DNA of 64,000 nt from Vreelandella massiliensis (GCF_900155385.1 NZ_LT699745.1:445578-509577); one strand, 5' to 3'. Shown: positions 25,705-35,272, counted from the stretch's first letter. Translations and numbers: made by a program. Notes: generated from the sequence alone by a model not told the origin.

Positions 25705-28674
25705 ATGCCCTTGTCTGTTCGCTCTCGTCCGCTGATACGGTGGCTATTGGCTGCAACGCTGTTACTTTCTCAGGCTGCCGTGGCAGCCCCTTCGACCACG
25801 TTGGGTGTATTTGCCTATCGCGACGCTGAAACGGTTCGCGAGCAGTTCACTCCCGTGATGGAGGCGATGCAAAAGGCGCTTCCACGCCACGAGGTGCAGA
25901 TGCAGGTGCTGTCACTTGAGGCATTGGATGACGCGCTTAAAGCAAACGAAATTGACTTTATCCTCACCAATCCGCGTCATTTCCTGGCGGTGCGGCAGCA
26001 ATACAATGTCAGTGGAGCGCTGGCAACGCTCCAGAAATACCAGGGTGGACGTTCCCTAAGCTCACTCGCAGGCGTCATTCTTACCGCTACGGACGCTAAC
26101 ATAGCAACACTGGCGGAACTTGAGGGTCGTACCATCGGCGTCCCGGGCAAACGTTTTCTTGGCGGGTTCCTTGCGCAAGCCTATGAAATACATCAGCAAG
26201 GATACGACCCTAAGCGCTTTGCCGACTACCGAGAGCTCGGCTCCCACGACGCGGTCATGCAGGCACTCATGAACGGCGAGATCGACGTTGGCTTTGTGCG
26301 CAGCGGCATTCTGGAGGACTGGCTAGCCAGCGGACGTTTAGCGCCGAATACGCTTGATGTCATACACACACACACCTTGCATGCGCACGCACATTTCCCA
26401 CTGGCACATTCCACCCGGCTCTATCCCGAGTGGGCACTGGCCGCCATGCCGCATGTAACCATGGAAGATATTCGACGTGTCAGCAACACCCTGCTTCGCT
26501 TAGATGGCGTGGCGCCTAATGACAAGCACGCAGTAGGGTTTGATCCGCCGCAGGACTATCTTACGGTTGAATTAGCGGCGCGCGCGCTCGGCGTTGCACC
26601 TTTCGCGGCAACGCCTCAGACGCTTTGGCAGCAGCTAAAATCTCGCTTCGGCAATGCCATCTGGGTACCCATCGCCCTTGCGGCAGCGTTTTTCTTGTTG
26701 CTCGTGCTTTTTGTCGGGCTTTACCTACGCAAATCCCGGCTATTTGAGCGCTTTAACGCGCTTTTTTACTACTCACCGAGTGCCAAGTTATTGCTACGTA
26801 CCGACGAACAGCATCGATTTGTCATTGCCGAAAGCAATTACGCAGCACTGTCGCTGTTTAAAGCACAAAGCAGTGACGACTTACTGGGCAAGGACATTAT
26901 CGATCTGTCGCCTAACACGCAGCCCGATGGCCAATCCTCTAGCGCTCGCGCGAAGGAATTGCTAACAGAAGCATCCCATCAACGCCAGCGTTTCATTTGG
27001 GAGCACAAAGACCTACAAGGCACGCCCATTCTGGTCGAAGTCACGTTGATTAAGTTTGCTCGCCATTCGCTGCTAGGCGCGCTGAACCAACAGCCGACGC
27101 TTTTGGTTGCCCTGCACGACATCACCGAACACGAGAGCGCTCGTCTCGCGCTGGAAGAAGAACGCAATGCGCTGCAAAACATCCTCTGGGGCACCTCGGC
27201 GGGCACATGGGAGTGGAACGTCCAAACGGGTGAGACACGCTTTAACGAACGCTGGGCCGAGATGATCGGTTACCGCCTTGATGAGTTAACGCCCTCCACG
27301 ATTGATACATGGATGGCATTTTGCCATCCCGACGATCTTAAGCGTTCAGAGGCGTTATTAACCGAGCACTTTGAAGGCAAGCGTGATGCCTATGATTTCG
27401 AAGCGCGCATGCGTCACCGCAACGGCCAATGGATCTGGGTGCAGGACCGCGGCCGCGTCGTTTCACGCACAAAGGCCGGCGAACCGCTATGGGTCGCCGG
27501 TACGCATACGGACATCACCGCGCGTAAAGAAGCAGAAGCCAAAGCCAAATCCGCCATGGAACAAACGCGCAAGCATGCCGCACTCCTGCCGGGCATGCTG
27601 TATCAGTTCTGGCTCCACCCCGATGGCCGTTGTGCTTTTCCCTACGCCAGTGTGGGTATTCAGGATATCTACGGCGTGTCACCCGACGAAGTTCAAGAAG
27701 ATGCCAGTGCGGTATTCGATGTCATCGCGCCTGAGGACTTAGCGGTGGTGTCCAGCAGTATTTCCACCTCGGCCACCGAGCTGACCCTGTGGCGTCAGAC
27801 ATACCGCGTGAACCATCCCGACGGCCATCAAATCTGGGTAGAAGGTATTGCCACACCCGAGCGGCTGAACGATGGCAGCACCATGTGGCATGGCTACTTG
27901 CGCGATGTCACCGACGAGCACACCACTCAGTTACAGCTTGAGCAGTACCGCGAATCGCTCGAGCGCTCAAACAAAGAGCTTGAGCACTTTGCTTACGCCA
28001 CGTCGCACGATCTGCGACAGCCGCTGCGTATGGTGACCAGCTACGCGCAACTGCTTGAACGCCACCTCGGCGAGCTCGACGAAGACGCCGAGATGATGCT
28101 GCATTACATGCGCGACGGCGCAACACGAATGGATAGCATGCTGCTGTCGCTGCTGGACTATTCCCGCGTGGGGCGCAAGGGCCAGCCGATGCAAAAGATG
28201 CCGTTAAAGGACGCCCTTGATGAAGCGCTGCACTTTTTGACCCCAAATATTGAGCAAGCGAATGCCAAGATCACAGTGACAGGTGAGTGGCCCACCGTTC
28301 ATGCCAGCCCTGACGAGATGACACGGCTATTTCAAAACCTTATTAGCAATGCCCTCAAATATCGCGCACCAGAAAACACCGGCGTGGACGTCACCATCGA
28401 CAGCAAGGCACTACCCGATAAGCAGCAGTGGCAAATCAGCGTGACGGATAACGGCATTGGCATCGCCCCGGATCAAATAGAGCGCCTGTTCAAGGTCTTT
28501 CAGCGTCTACACACTCGCGAGCAGTATGAGGGCACCGGCGTGGGTTTGGCGGTATGCCGAAAAATTGTGGAGCGCCACGGTGGCCAAATATGGGTGGAAT
28601 CGGAAGGAGAAGGCAAAGGAAGCCGCTTCACGCTCACACTGCCCATGCCCCCCACCAAAGAGGGTAAAGCATAA
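25705..28674 (+). CDS. Histidine kinase with periplasmic PhnD-like sensor and three PAS domains
   Basis: A 989-residue hybrid sensor. A signal sequence (IRWLLAATLLLSQAAVAA) leads into a PhnD/SsuA-type substrate-binding domain (about 30-300; LGVFAYRDAETVREQFTPVM, then DFILTNPRHFLA). A single transmembrane helix follows at about 322-342, then three PAS segments (about 350-475, 490-620, 625-750; WEWNVQTGETRFNERWAEMI marks the second), the HisKA box with HDLRQPLRM at about 770 and the HATPase (DNGIGIAPDQIERLFKVFQR, GTGVGLAVCRKIVERHGGQI). Its periplasmic domain suggests direct sensing of a phosphonate-like, phosphite-like or other small solute; the ligand is unknown. Confidence 0.9.
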   Translation: MPLSVRSRPLIRWLLAATLLLSQAAVAAPSTTLGVFAYRDAETVREQFTPVMEAMQKALPRHEVQMQVLSLEALDDALKANEIDFILTNPRHFLAVRQQYNVSGALATLQKYQGGRSLSSLAGVILTATDANIATLAELEGRTIGVPGKRFLGGFLAQAYEIHQQGYDPKRFADYRELGSHDAVMQALMNGEIDVGFVRSGILEDWLASGRLAPNTLDVIHTHTLHAHAHFPLAHSTRLYPEWALAAMPHVTMEDIRRVSNTLLRLDGVAPNDKHAVGFDPPQDYLTVELAARALGVAPFAATPQTLWQQLKSRFGNAIWVPIALAAAFFLLLVLFVGLYLRKSRLFERFNALFYYSPSAKLLLRTDEQHRFVIAESNYAALSLFKAQSSDDLLGKDIIDLSPNTQPDGQSSSARAKELLTEASHQRQRFIWEHKDLQGTPILVEVTLIKFARHSLLGALNQQPTLLVALHDITEHESARLALEEERNALQNILWGTSAGTWEWNVQTGETRFNERWAEMIGYRLDELTPSTIDTWMAFCHPDDLKRSEALLTEHFEGKRDAYDFEARMRHRNGQWIWVQDRGRVVSRTKAGEPLWVAGTHTDITARKEAEAKAKSAMEQTRKHAALLPGMLYQFWLHPDGRCAFPYASVGIQDIYGVSPDEVQEDASAVFDVIAPEDLAVVSSSISTSATELTLWRQTYRVNHPDGHQIWVEGIATPERLNDGSTMWHGYLRDVTDEHTTQLQLEQYRESLERSNKELEHFAYATSHDLRQPLRMVTSYAQLLERHLGELDEDAEMMLHYMRDGATRMDSMLLSLLDYSRVGRKGQPMQKMPLKDALDEALHFLTPNIEQANAKITVTGEWPTVHASPDEMTRLFQNLISNALKYRAPENTGVDVTIDSKALPDKQQWQISVTDNGIGIAPDQIERLFKVFQRLHTREQYEGTGVGLAVCRKIVERHGGQIWVESEGEGKGSRFTLTLPMPPTKEGKA

Positions 28675-29999
28675 TGCGACGTTTTATTCGTAGATGCCTT
28701 ATCGCGAGTGCCTTCGTTCTATCGTGGCTACCGGTAACAAGCTGGGCGCTGGACTTTAGAACGTTTTTCGAGCAACACTCGACGCCCATGTGGATGCTTT
28801 CCGTCGATAACGGAGACATTCTGGAGGCCAACCAGGCAGCAGAAGATTTTTACGGCTTCGATCAGCTAGAAGGCATGAACATTGATCAAATCAACATGCT
28901 GACGCCGGAGCAGTTAGAAGAAGAGCTAAAGCGTGTCGCGCAAGCCGAGCGCAATCACCTTTACTTTCGTCACCGCCTGGCCAATGGGGAAGTTAAGGTG
29001 ATGGGGGTCTACACCGACCGTTATAAGGTGGATGGGCGTGAGGTGATGGTCTCTTCACTTTACGATACCAGTGAATTTGAAAGCTCCGCCGAGCGGCACT
29101 ATGTGGCGCGTGTCGAAGAACAGGTCGACCTGCAAACGCAACAGCTTCAAGATTCACGGCAACGGACGCTATGGCTGGCAATGGGGGCAACCCTGCTACA
29201 GCTTGGTGTCATTGCCATTCTCTTGATTGTTCTACTGCGTTTACGTCGCTCTCAGCGAGAAAACCGCCGCTTGATCAAAGAACTTTCCTTTCGTAACCAA
29301 GAGCTTGAGCGCTTAAGCCATGTGATGGCGCATCATTTTCAAGAGCCCAGCCGGCGGCTCGTCAGCTTCGCCCAGCAGCTGTCTCAACAGCTCGCTCACA
29401 AACCGTCTCTGCCGAAGGCAGACGAGAATAACGAAGAGATGCTGATGGCCACGGGCTTTATTGAGCGCCAAGCGAGGCAGCTCAAAGAGCTGGTCAGCGA
29501 GATTCAGCGCTACCTCAGCCTCGATATCAGGCCAAAGCCGGAAACACTCGAGCCGGAACGGGTGATTGAAGCCGTTTGCCATCGTGACCCGGAGCTTGCA
29601 GAAATTAGCCGTGCCGGCACTGTGGAAATTCCTCAACGGCTGCCACCGGTAGAAGCGGATGCGCACCAGCTGAAAATGATTTTCCGCGCGATTTTGCACA
29701 ATGCTTGGCTATACCGTGACCCAGATCGCTCCCTCAAAATCCGTATTACAGCACGCACGCTCGGTGAGCGCGTTCAATTTCGTGTCGAAGACAATGGTAG
29801 CGGTATTGCGCCTGAGTACCGCAAACAGGTATTGGATATCTTCTCTCGTTTGGTACCGCATAACGAACAGTACCCAGGTACCGGTATGGGACTCGCCTTA
29901 GTGGTCAAGGCCCTGCGCAATGTCGAAGGGCACATCGCTATCGAAGAGGGCATGTCAGGTGGCACCGCCATTATTTTTGACCTACCACGCGCAAGGTGA
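28674..29999 (+). CDS. Membrane histidine kinase with periplasmic PAS-like domain
   Basis: A 441-residue kinase whose ATG overlaps the previous stop by one base (TAATG). The signal peptide or TM1 is near residues 8-25. The region 27-125 resembles a PAS domain (TPMWMLSVDNGDILEANQAA) and would be periplasmic, which is uncommon for PAS. TM2 lies at about 165-185 (LGVIAILLIVLLRL). The HisKA box is at about 215 (LSHVMAHHFQEPSRRLVSFA) and the HATPase has VEDNGSGIAPEYRKQVLDIF and GTGMGLALV. Likely partners are the adjacent receivers. Confidence 0.88.
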   Translation: MRRFIRRCLIASAFVLSWLPVTSWALDFRTFFEQHSTPMWMLSVDNGDILEANQAAEDFYGFDQLEGMNIDQINMLTPEQLEEELKRVAQAERNHLYFRHRLANGEVKVMGVYTDRYKVDGREVMVSSLYDTSEFESSAERHYVARVEEQVDLQTQQLQDSRQRTLWLAMGATLLQLGVIAILLIVLLRLRRSQRENRRLIKELSFRNQELERLSHVMAHHFQEPSRRLVSFAQQLSQQLAHKPSLPKADENNEEMLMATGFIERQARQLKELVSEIQRYLSLDIRPKPETLEPERVIEAVCHRDPELAEISRAGTVEIPQRLPPVEADAHQLKMIFRAILHNAWLYRDPDRSLKIRITARTLGERVQFRVEDNGSGIAPEYRKQVLDIFSRLVPHNEQYPGTGMGLALVVKALRNVEGHIAIEEGMSGGTAIIFDLPRAR

Positions 30000-30011
30000 C
30001 GTATTTTGGAA

Positions 30012-30437
30012 ATGGAAAGCGATTTTACCGTTCTTCTTGTTGAAGACGAACCGGCCGATGTCCACCTGACAAAGATGGCTTTCAAACAGAGCCGGCTGCT
30101 GGTTAACGTATGCGATGTCGGTGATGGGGTTGAAGCCTTGGCCTTTTTACGACAGGAAGGACAGTACGGTGACGCCCCAACGCCCGATATTATCCTGTTG
30201 GATCTCAACATGCCGCGGATGGACGGCAAAACCTTTCTCCATCATTTAAAACGGGACGACACCCTAAAACGCATCCCTGTTGTTGTCCTTACCACTTCAG
30301 AGGCGGAATCGGACATTGTGGAGTCATATAACCTTGGCTGCGCCGGCTTTGTCACAAAACCCATCGACCTTACGCAATTTCTGCAGGCCATACAGAACGT
30401 GGAAAATTACTGGCTGACGCTCGTTAAGCGGCCTTAG
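30012..30437 (+). CDS. Single-domain response regulator (Rcp1-like), second copy
   Basis: A 141-residue stand-alone receiver: EDEPADVHL near residue 10, phospho-Asp in ILLDLNMPRMDGKTFLHH at about 62, VVVLTTSEAES and Lys in GFVTKPID. It is strongly similar in pattern to the receiver at 23887 (LLDLNMPxMDG, TTSxx, ENYW or ISYW near the end), consistent with duplication. The ATG at 30012 is preferred over a TTG six bases upstream. It lies 12 bases after the periplasmic-PAS kinase and should accept phosphate from it or from the following kinase. Confidence 0.88.
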   Translation: MESDFTVLLVEDEPADVHLTKMAFKQSRLLVNVCDVGDGVEALAFLRQEGQYGDAPTPDIILLDLNMPRMDGKTFLHHLKRDDTLKRIPVVVLTTSEAESDIVESYNLGCAGFVTKPIDLTQFLQAIQNVENYWLTLVKRP

Positions 30438-30543
30438 GTCAACTACCTCCGGCTAAAAGCCCGATTGACCATGGAAAGCGGTAGCCAACCCAGCACTATT
30501 GGGTATCCCGCGCAAGCCTTATGGATATACGACGAGAACATCA

Positions 30544-32013
30544 ATGAGTGAGAATCTCGAGCACGCCGATTACGCCAAGCTGGTTGACCACCATCCGTTC
30601 ATGCTCAACCGTTTTTTGCCGGATACCACACTGGTTTATACGAATCCGGCAATGGCTGCTTTTTTCGAGGCCGAACCGGAAGCACTGATAGGTAAGCGCT
30701 GGTTGGATAGGGTGGGTGAAGAGGAGCGCCACCAATGGCATGAGCACTACGCGCTCTTTATGCCACAGGCACCGCGTCACCGCTTGGTAAATTGTGTCGA
30801 AGGGCCAAAGGGTGAACCGCGTTGGGTGGAGTGGACCAATACGGCATTTTTCGATGATGACGGCTCGCTTATGTATTTTCAGGCCGTTGGCATTGATGTG
30901 AGCCAGCGTATTCAGGCCCGCACCGCTTTGGAAACAAACGAAGAGCGCTACGCGCTCGCTCAGCAAGCCGCCGGTTTCGGCGTCTGGGAGTGGTACCCTC
31001 AGCGCGACGAAATTTTGTGGGACGCACAATGCTACCGCATGCTCGGGCTTTCCCCTTCTCATACCCCCCTTACCTTTAACGAGTGGCTCGCGCGGTTGCA
31101 CCCCGACGATGTCGAACGCTGTACCAAAGCAGTGAACGAGCAGCTGCTTAAAGGCAATGAGTTCATCATTGAGTTTCGCTATCGAGCGGCAAATGACTAC
31201 TTCTGGGTGCAGGGGCGCGGCCAAGTATTCGAACGCGATGAGTCTGGGGCGCCCGTGCGCCTGATCGGTACCCATCTGGATATTCAATCGCTCAAATCCG
31301 TACAGCAAGAGCTGACGCGCTCCAATCAAGAGCTTGAACAGTTCGCTTATGCGGTTTCGCACGATTTACGCCAGCCGCTGCGCATGGTTAACAGCTACCT
31401 GCAGCTTTTAACCCGCGAACTTGGCCACGACTTAAGCGATGACGCCCAAGAGATGATCCACTTTGCCCGGGATGGCGCTGAGCGCATGGATGAAATGATC
31501 CTGGGGATTCTCGACTTCTCGCGCGTGGGGCGCAAGACATCGCCAATGGAGTGGGTCGACAGTCGCGCCGTTCTGGAGGAAGTCATGGGCTTTCTTAAAC
31601 CCATGCTAGCCGACAGCGGCGGCTACGTTCACATCAAGGGCGACTGGCCCGGGGTGTACGCCAGCCGTGACGAGCTCACGAGGCTACTGCAGAACCTGCT
31701 TGATAACGCCCTGAAGTACGTTGATGAAGGCACAACACCAGAGGTGACCATTACAGGCCGCCAGCAAGCGTCCGAATGGCAAGTTGACGTGCAGGACAAC
31801 GGCATCGGGATCGCACCGGCACAACAAGATCGACTCTTTGGTGTTTTTGCACGCTTGCAGCCGCGCAGCCGCTTTGAGGGAACAGGTATTGGACTCGCCA
31901 TTTGCAAACGTATTGTCGATCACCACGAGGGGCAAATAAGCGTCACCTCCCCCGGCGAAGGTTATGGCAGCTGCTTTACCTTTACCCTGCCAATCACTGG
32001 ACACTACCAGTAA
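30544..32013 (+). CDS. Soluble PAS-PAS histidine kinase
   Basis: A 489-residue kinase without membrane segments. PAS 1 is at about 10-125 (DTTLVYTNPAMAAFFEAEPE), PAS 2 of PAS_3 type about 130-255 (GVWEWYPQRDEILWDAQCYR), HisKA about 265-330 with AYAVSHDLRQPLRMVNSYL, and HATPase about 370-485 (VQDNGIGIAPAQQDRLFGVF, GTGIGLAICKRIVDHHEGQI). The catalytic half closely follows the pattern of the 989-residue kinase, so the two probably arose by duplication. A TTG 45 bases upstream is also in frame; the ATG was chosen because the PAS domain follows at once. Confidence 0.9.
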   Translation: MSENLEHADYAKLVDHHPFMLNRFLPDTTLVYTNPAMAAFFEAEPEALIGKRWLDRVGEEERHQWHEHYALFMPQAPRHRLVNCVEGPKGEPRWVEWTNTAFFDDDGSLMYFQAVGIDVSQRIQARTALETNEERYALAQQAAGFGVWEWYPQRDEILWDAQCYRMLGLSPSHTPLTFNEWLARLHPDDVERCTKAVNEQLLKGNEFIIEFRYRAANDYFWVQGRGQVFERDESGAPVRLIGTHLDIQSLKSVQQELTRSNQELEQFAYAVSHDLRQPLRMVNSYLQLLTRELGHDLSDDAQEMIHFARDGAERMDEMILGILDFSRVGRKTSPMEWVDSRAVLEEVMGFLKPMLADSGGYVHIKGDWPGVYASRDELTRLLQNLLDNALKYVDEGTTPEVTITGRQQASEWQVDVQDNGIGIAPAQQDRLFGVFARLQPRSRFEGTGIGLAICKRIVDHHEGQISVTSPGEGYGSCFTFTLPITGHYQ

Positions 32014-32062
32014 GAGTGATTGGCCAGCTTCGTCTAAACAAATAGTGTTTGAGAGTATATGC

Positions 32063-32084
32063 AAAGCGGCTAAAAGGCCGCTTT
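32063..32084 (+). terminator. Hairpin after the signalling cluster
   Basis: AAAGCGGC (32063-32070) and GCCGCTTT (32077-32084) pair around TAAAAG. It lies 50 bases after the last kinase stop and ends eight bases before the IS1182 left end. Confidence 0.6.
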
Positions 32085-32091
32085 GGGTCCT

Positions 32092-33775
32092 GGCCGTGTG
32101 AAAACAGAAAAAATCTGGTATGACACAAGAATCTTCCCCTTCAACTGCCCGTTGGCCCCATCTGAGCCATTGCTACGATAATCGCCGACCGCTGCTGTTG
32201 TGACATATGGAAATGATGGAATCATCAGGAACCCACTGCATTCGCAATCACGGCCCTAGAATACAGAGAAAAAAGGGCTGTTACGCCCTCGCAGCCCTCA
32301 TCAACGCATTGACGCCCAGGATCTTTATGACGCGCTTCAGGTTGTACGCCAACACATGAAGACTCATTTCCGTGCTCACATTTCTAAAACGCTTTGTCGC
32401 GAAGTGTGTCGCCCCCATCCACGCCTTTAGCGTGCCGAATGGATGCTCCACCGTTTGTCGCCTTAGGCGCATCATCTCTGGATTCCAATCGAGACGTGAC
32501 TGTGCAGATTCAAGCACATCTTCATGCTCCCAACGTCTGATCCGTCGTTGCTTGCCAGTCGTGCATTTTTCTTTCATAGCGCAGCTTGCACATGCCGAGC
32601 TCCAGTAAGTATGCAGCTTCATTCCCTTTTCTATCGTTTCATATCGCCATATGAGCCGCTGACCAGCGGGACAAAAATATTCATTACTTTCAGGCAAGTA
32701 CCGGAATGCGTCTCTTGGGTAAAAGCCCTTGGCCTGGTTTGGAGATGTCATCGGCTTCGGCAGGTAGGTCGTTATCCCTTCTTTATGGCAGGCGAGAATC
32801 TCTTCCCCCTTGAAGTAGCCTCTGTCAGCTACGACCTTCAGCTCCTTAATGCCAGTGGCTTCACGCGCTTGCTTCGCCATGTTGAAGAGCTGCCCCCGAT
32901 CATGCCCAATATTGGTCACCTCATGGGCCACAATTAAATGGTGCTGGCTATCGACCGCTGTCTGCACGTTATAACCTACCGTCCCGGTGCCTCTACCACT
33001 GGTGGCCATCGCCCTGGCATCTGGATCCGTCAAAGATACTTGCTGGTCGGGAGATTGCAGCCGCTGTTCCTCAACTGTTTGTAATCGAGCCGTTTCTTCC
33101 CTGAGCTTTATAATTTTCTCCTTCAGGTGTTCCGTCTTGGCCTCGGCCAAGGCGGGCTCCGCGTGGTCGGCTGTGTCTAGTTGACCAAGGTACCTATTGA
33201 AGCTTTCTTCGATCTGCTCAAGGCGACGCTTCACCTTGGTCGCTGTGAAATTGCGATTGCGGTTGTTGACGGCTTTGAACTTGCTGCCATCGATGGCCAC
33301 GATGGCTTGGGAGAACAGCTCCAGTCGCCGGCAAAGCACGATGAACTCTCGACACACACGGCGGATGGCATCGCCATTGTCCTTTCTGAAGTCTGCAATC
33401 GTCTTGAAATCTGGTGTCAGGCGCTCTGTCAGCCACATCAGCTCGACATTGCGCTGCGTCTCGCGCTCTAAGCGGCGACTCGACTGGATGCGATTAAGGT
33501 AGCCATAGATATAGAGTTTCAGGAGTACAGCGGGATGATAGGCGGGCCTACCTGTTGCATGCGGATCGACGCCCTTGAAACCAAGTTCTCTGAGGTCGAG
33601 ACCTTCTACGAATGCCTCTATGGCACGGACAGGGTTATCGTCTGCGATGAAGTCGTCCAAAAGCGCAGGGAACAAGGTGCTTTGGTCTCGGGCCTCGCCT
33701 ACCACGAATCGCTTCATCGCCATTTCCTCATCGGACCTGGTCAAAGTATAGCGGCCAACACGTTTTCACACAGCC
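32092..33775 (-). mobile_element. IS1182-family insertion sequence
   Basis: A 1684-base element holding one intact transposase. The inferred ends are GGCCGTGTGAAAAC at 32092-32105 and its near-perfect inverse GTTTTCACACAGCC at 33762-33775 (13 of 14 matching). The right end cuts a short gene start that overlaps a DUF2384-like gene. The left end lies beside the kinase terminator. No target duplication was recognised. Confidence 0.75.
32281..33744 (-). CDS. IS1182-family transposase
   Basis: A 487-residue transposase. The N-terminal DUF772 region is seen (DDFIADDNPVRAIEAFVEGL, TGRPAYHPAVLLKLYIYGYL, RRLERETQRNVELMWL, PDFKTIADFRKDN), followed by the DDE core with AIDGSKFKAVNN (first Asp), TVGYNVQTAVDSQHHLIV (second Asp region), VVADRGYFKGEEI and an RRQTVEHPFGTLKAWMG Glu segment. 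The ATG at 33717 (MKRFVVGE) is an alternative and perhaps truer start. No stops or frameshifts are present, so the element may be active. Confidence 0.92.
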   Translation of the reverse strand: MTRSDEEMAMKRFVVGEARDQSTLFPALLDDFIADDNPVRAIEAFVEGLDLRELGFKGVDPHATGRPAYHPAVLLKLYIYGYLNRIQSSRRLERETQRNVELMWLTERLTPDFKTIADFRKDNGDAIRRVCREFIVLCRRLELFSQAIVAIDGSKFKAVNNRNRNFTATKVKRRLEQIEESFNRYLGQLDTADHAEPALAEAKTEHLKEKIIKLREETARLQTVEEQRLQSPDQQVSLTDPDARAMATSGRGTGTVGYNVQTAVDSQHHLIVAHEVTNIGHDRGQLFNMAKQAREATGIKELKVVADRGYFKGEEILACHKEGITTYLPKPMTSPNQAKGFYPRDAFRYLPESNEYFCPAGQRLIWRYETIEKGMKLHTYWSSACASCAMKEKCTTGKQRRIRRWEHEDVLESAQSRLDWNPEMMRLRRQTVEHPFGTLKAWMGATHFATKRFRNVSTEMSLHVLAYNLKRVIKILGVNALMRAARA

Positions 33776-33804
33776 TCGGTCGTCTGCTGTCCTTTCTCAC
33801 TCAT
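33776..33804 (-). pseudogene. Gene start truncated by IS1182
   Basis: An ATG at 33802-33804 overlaps the end of the preceding DUF2384-like gene (ATGAGTGA arrangement) and reads MSEKGQQTTE before running into the IS1182 right end. The coupling is typical of antitoxin-toxin pairs, so a toxin gene may have been lost here. Only ten codons remain. Confidence 0.4.
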
Positions 33805-34375
33805 TTCCACCCACCTTTCCCAACGGCAATAACGCATAAACGCGCTGAGGATTTGTCTCTAATACAGCAATAGGACGTTGGTTTTCCAGCTGCGCATGGG
33901 GGTTTACCATCCAGCGCTGGGCGTGTGCTTCGCCAAGCATATTGACGGCTGCTGCCCGTACGTCTTCCGGGCTGGGAGGGTCTAGCACTTCTCTGCCAAC
34001 GTCCGGCATGTCGCGCCACGGTTTCATCGCTACCCATCGCGGGAAGATACGCTCCATCGCTTTGCAGGCATTCCTGCGCATCACGGAACATTGGGCCGTG
34101 GCTTCATTATTTACCTCACGCGAGACATCAACGCCCTCAGCCAGCATGTACATCTGCGCGCGGTCAAAAATGCGATCCTCAGATTTGTCGTGGGCTTTTG
34201 CAAGCTCACGAATCAGCATGTTCAACCCCGCTTTACGCAGTGGCCCCCGGCGAGTGCCGCCGTTAAGGAACACCTACCCATGGGGTGTGTCGTCTATACC
34301 GAAATAGCTCACGTTGAGCGGATCCTCAGCCGTGATATGGCCAGAAAGCTGGTAGGCCAGCGGGGTAGCGTTCAT
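33797..34375 (-). pseudogene. DUF2384 (MbcA/ParS/Xre antitoxin)-like gene with in-frame TAG
   Basis: From ATG at 34373-34375 the frame reads NATPLAYQLSGHITAEDPLN and YFGIDDTPHG, then TAG at 34274-34276, then continues VFLNGGTRRGPLRKAG for 158 codons. The C-terminal 55 residues (EAHAQRWMVNPHAQLENQRP, then VLETNPQRVYALL) follow the DUF2384 pattern of A-x-x-W-(L/M)-x-x-P and (L/V)-x-T, the toxin-binding domain of MbcA/ParS/Xre antitoxins. A GTG directly after the TAG could restart translation, giving a shorter protein. Confidence 0.5.
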
Positions 34376-34457
34376 GGGCAACCCTGTGCTGATCCAAAAG
34401 CGTCGCCGCTATGATGGCATATCGTGCAAGTGGGTGAGTGCAGGGTTTCAGAATCAC

Positions 34458-34643
34458 TTAAAACGTCAAAATGACGATGCCACAGACAAATAAAAAATTA
34501 ACTATAACTAATAAAATCGAGGTATCATGAAAATTATTTGTGTTAATAAATATCTGCTCACCACCTCTTAGTGCATACTTCACTGTGACATCGTCACGCT
34601 GAAGTTTTTTTACATAAAAGGGGTTGCGCCGTTTAAAATTCAT
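34458..34643 (-). CDS. Possible small membrane protein
   Basis: A 61-residue ORF in an AT-rich stretch. The N-terminal 40 residues are polar and basic (MNFKRRNPFYVKKLQRDD) and the C-terminus is one membrane helix (SILLVIVNFLFVCGIVILTF). The topology looks real for a small type II membrane protein, but no ribosome site is evident and no family was recognised. It is divergent from the recombinase trio. The rest of 34376-34714 shows no gene. Confidence 0.3.
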   Translation of the reverse strand: MNFKRRNPFYVKKLQRDDVTVKYALRGGEQIFINTNNFHDTSILLVIVNFLFVCGIVILTF

Positions 34644-34786
34644 GATAAAAAGTAAATATACATACCTTGAAATAGTGCCATTATATGGCAGCGAAAGACA
34701 TCTCCTTATAAAAAATGGGTGTTGTAATGCTCAAGGACTGTGGCTCAAGAAGGATTTTTCTATCTCAGATCGAGGTAGACCACCAT

Positions 34787-35272
34787 ATGTCATATCGCGC
34801 TAAAGCGCTCTTCTTGGCTCGCCCACCGTCGCTAAAAGACTCACAGGCAATGACAACTTTAGCTATAAAAGCGCTTATCATTCAGCATCCTCCCATCGTA
34901 TACGAAGACCCCAAAAAAAAGAGTGGTGCTCAATTCGCGTGCATCGGCAACCTTTATGCACTGCATATCGCAAAATCTCGTTTACCTGGCAGCGAAAAAG
35001 TAAGGGTTAACGTCGTTGAAGCTCCCTTGAAAAAAGACGTAGAGGCGCTGGCACTGTCTTTAGCATTTTCAGCCGATGCTTTAAATGCGCTCTCACCCAA
35101 AGAATCTTCAACGTACTTAGCATCGCTCTGGCAATACCTAGCTTCTCATCACCCTCAATCGTTAGCGAACGTGTCTGAACAACTAGGACACAAAACCTCC
35201 TTTGCTGATGCATTCAATATTAACCGTCGAGACTTGGCGAAAAAGAAAAAGAAGGAGACTCGTGAAAAATAA
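34787..35272 (+). CDS. First gene of recombinase trio, weakly ParB-like hypothetical protein
   Basis: A 161-residue basic protein ending in a Lys-rich tail (RRDLAKKKKKETREK). The order of segments resembles a ParB/sulfiredoxin-type domain: LARPPSLKDSQAM (ARPPS as in ParB N-terminal boxes), KALIIQHPPIVYEDP, a GNLYALHIAKSRLPG segment where ParB has its GERRxxAA motif, VRVNVVEAP and EALALSLAFSADAL. The ERR catalytic/CTP residues are not conserved, so the assignment is tentative. The ATG at 34787 behind GAGG is preferred to upstream ATGs at 34715 and 34727. Its end overlaps the next start by 11 bases. Confidence 0.6.
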   Translation: MSYRAKALFLARPPSLKDSQAMTTLAIKALIIQHPPIVYEDPKKKSGAQFACIGNLYALHIAKSRLPGSEKVRVNVVEAPLKKDVEALALSLAFSADALNALSPKESSTYLASLWQYLASHHPQSLANVSEQLGHKTSFADAFNINRRDLAKKKKKETREK

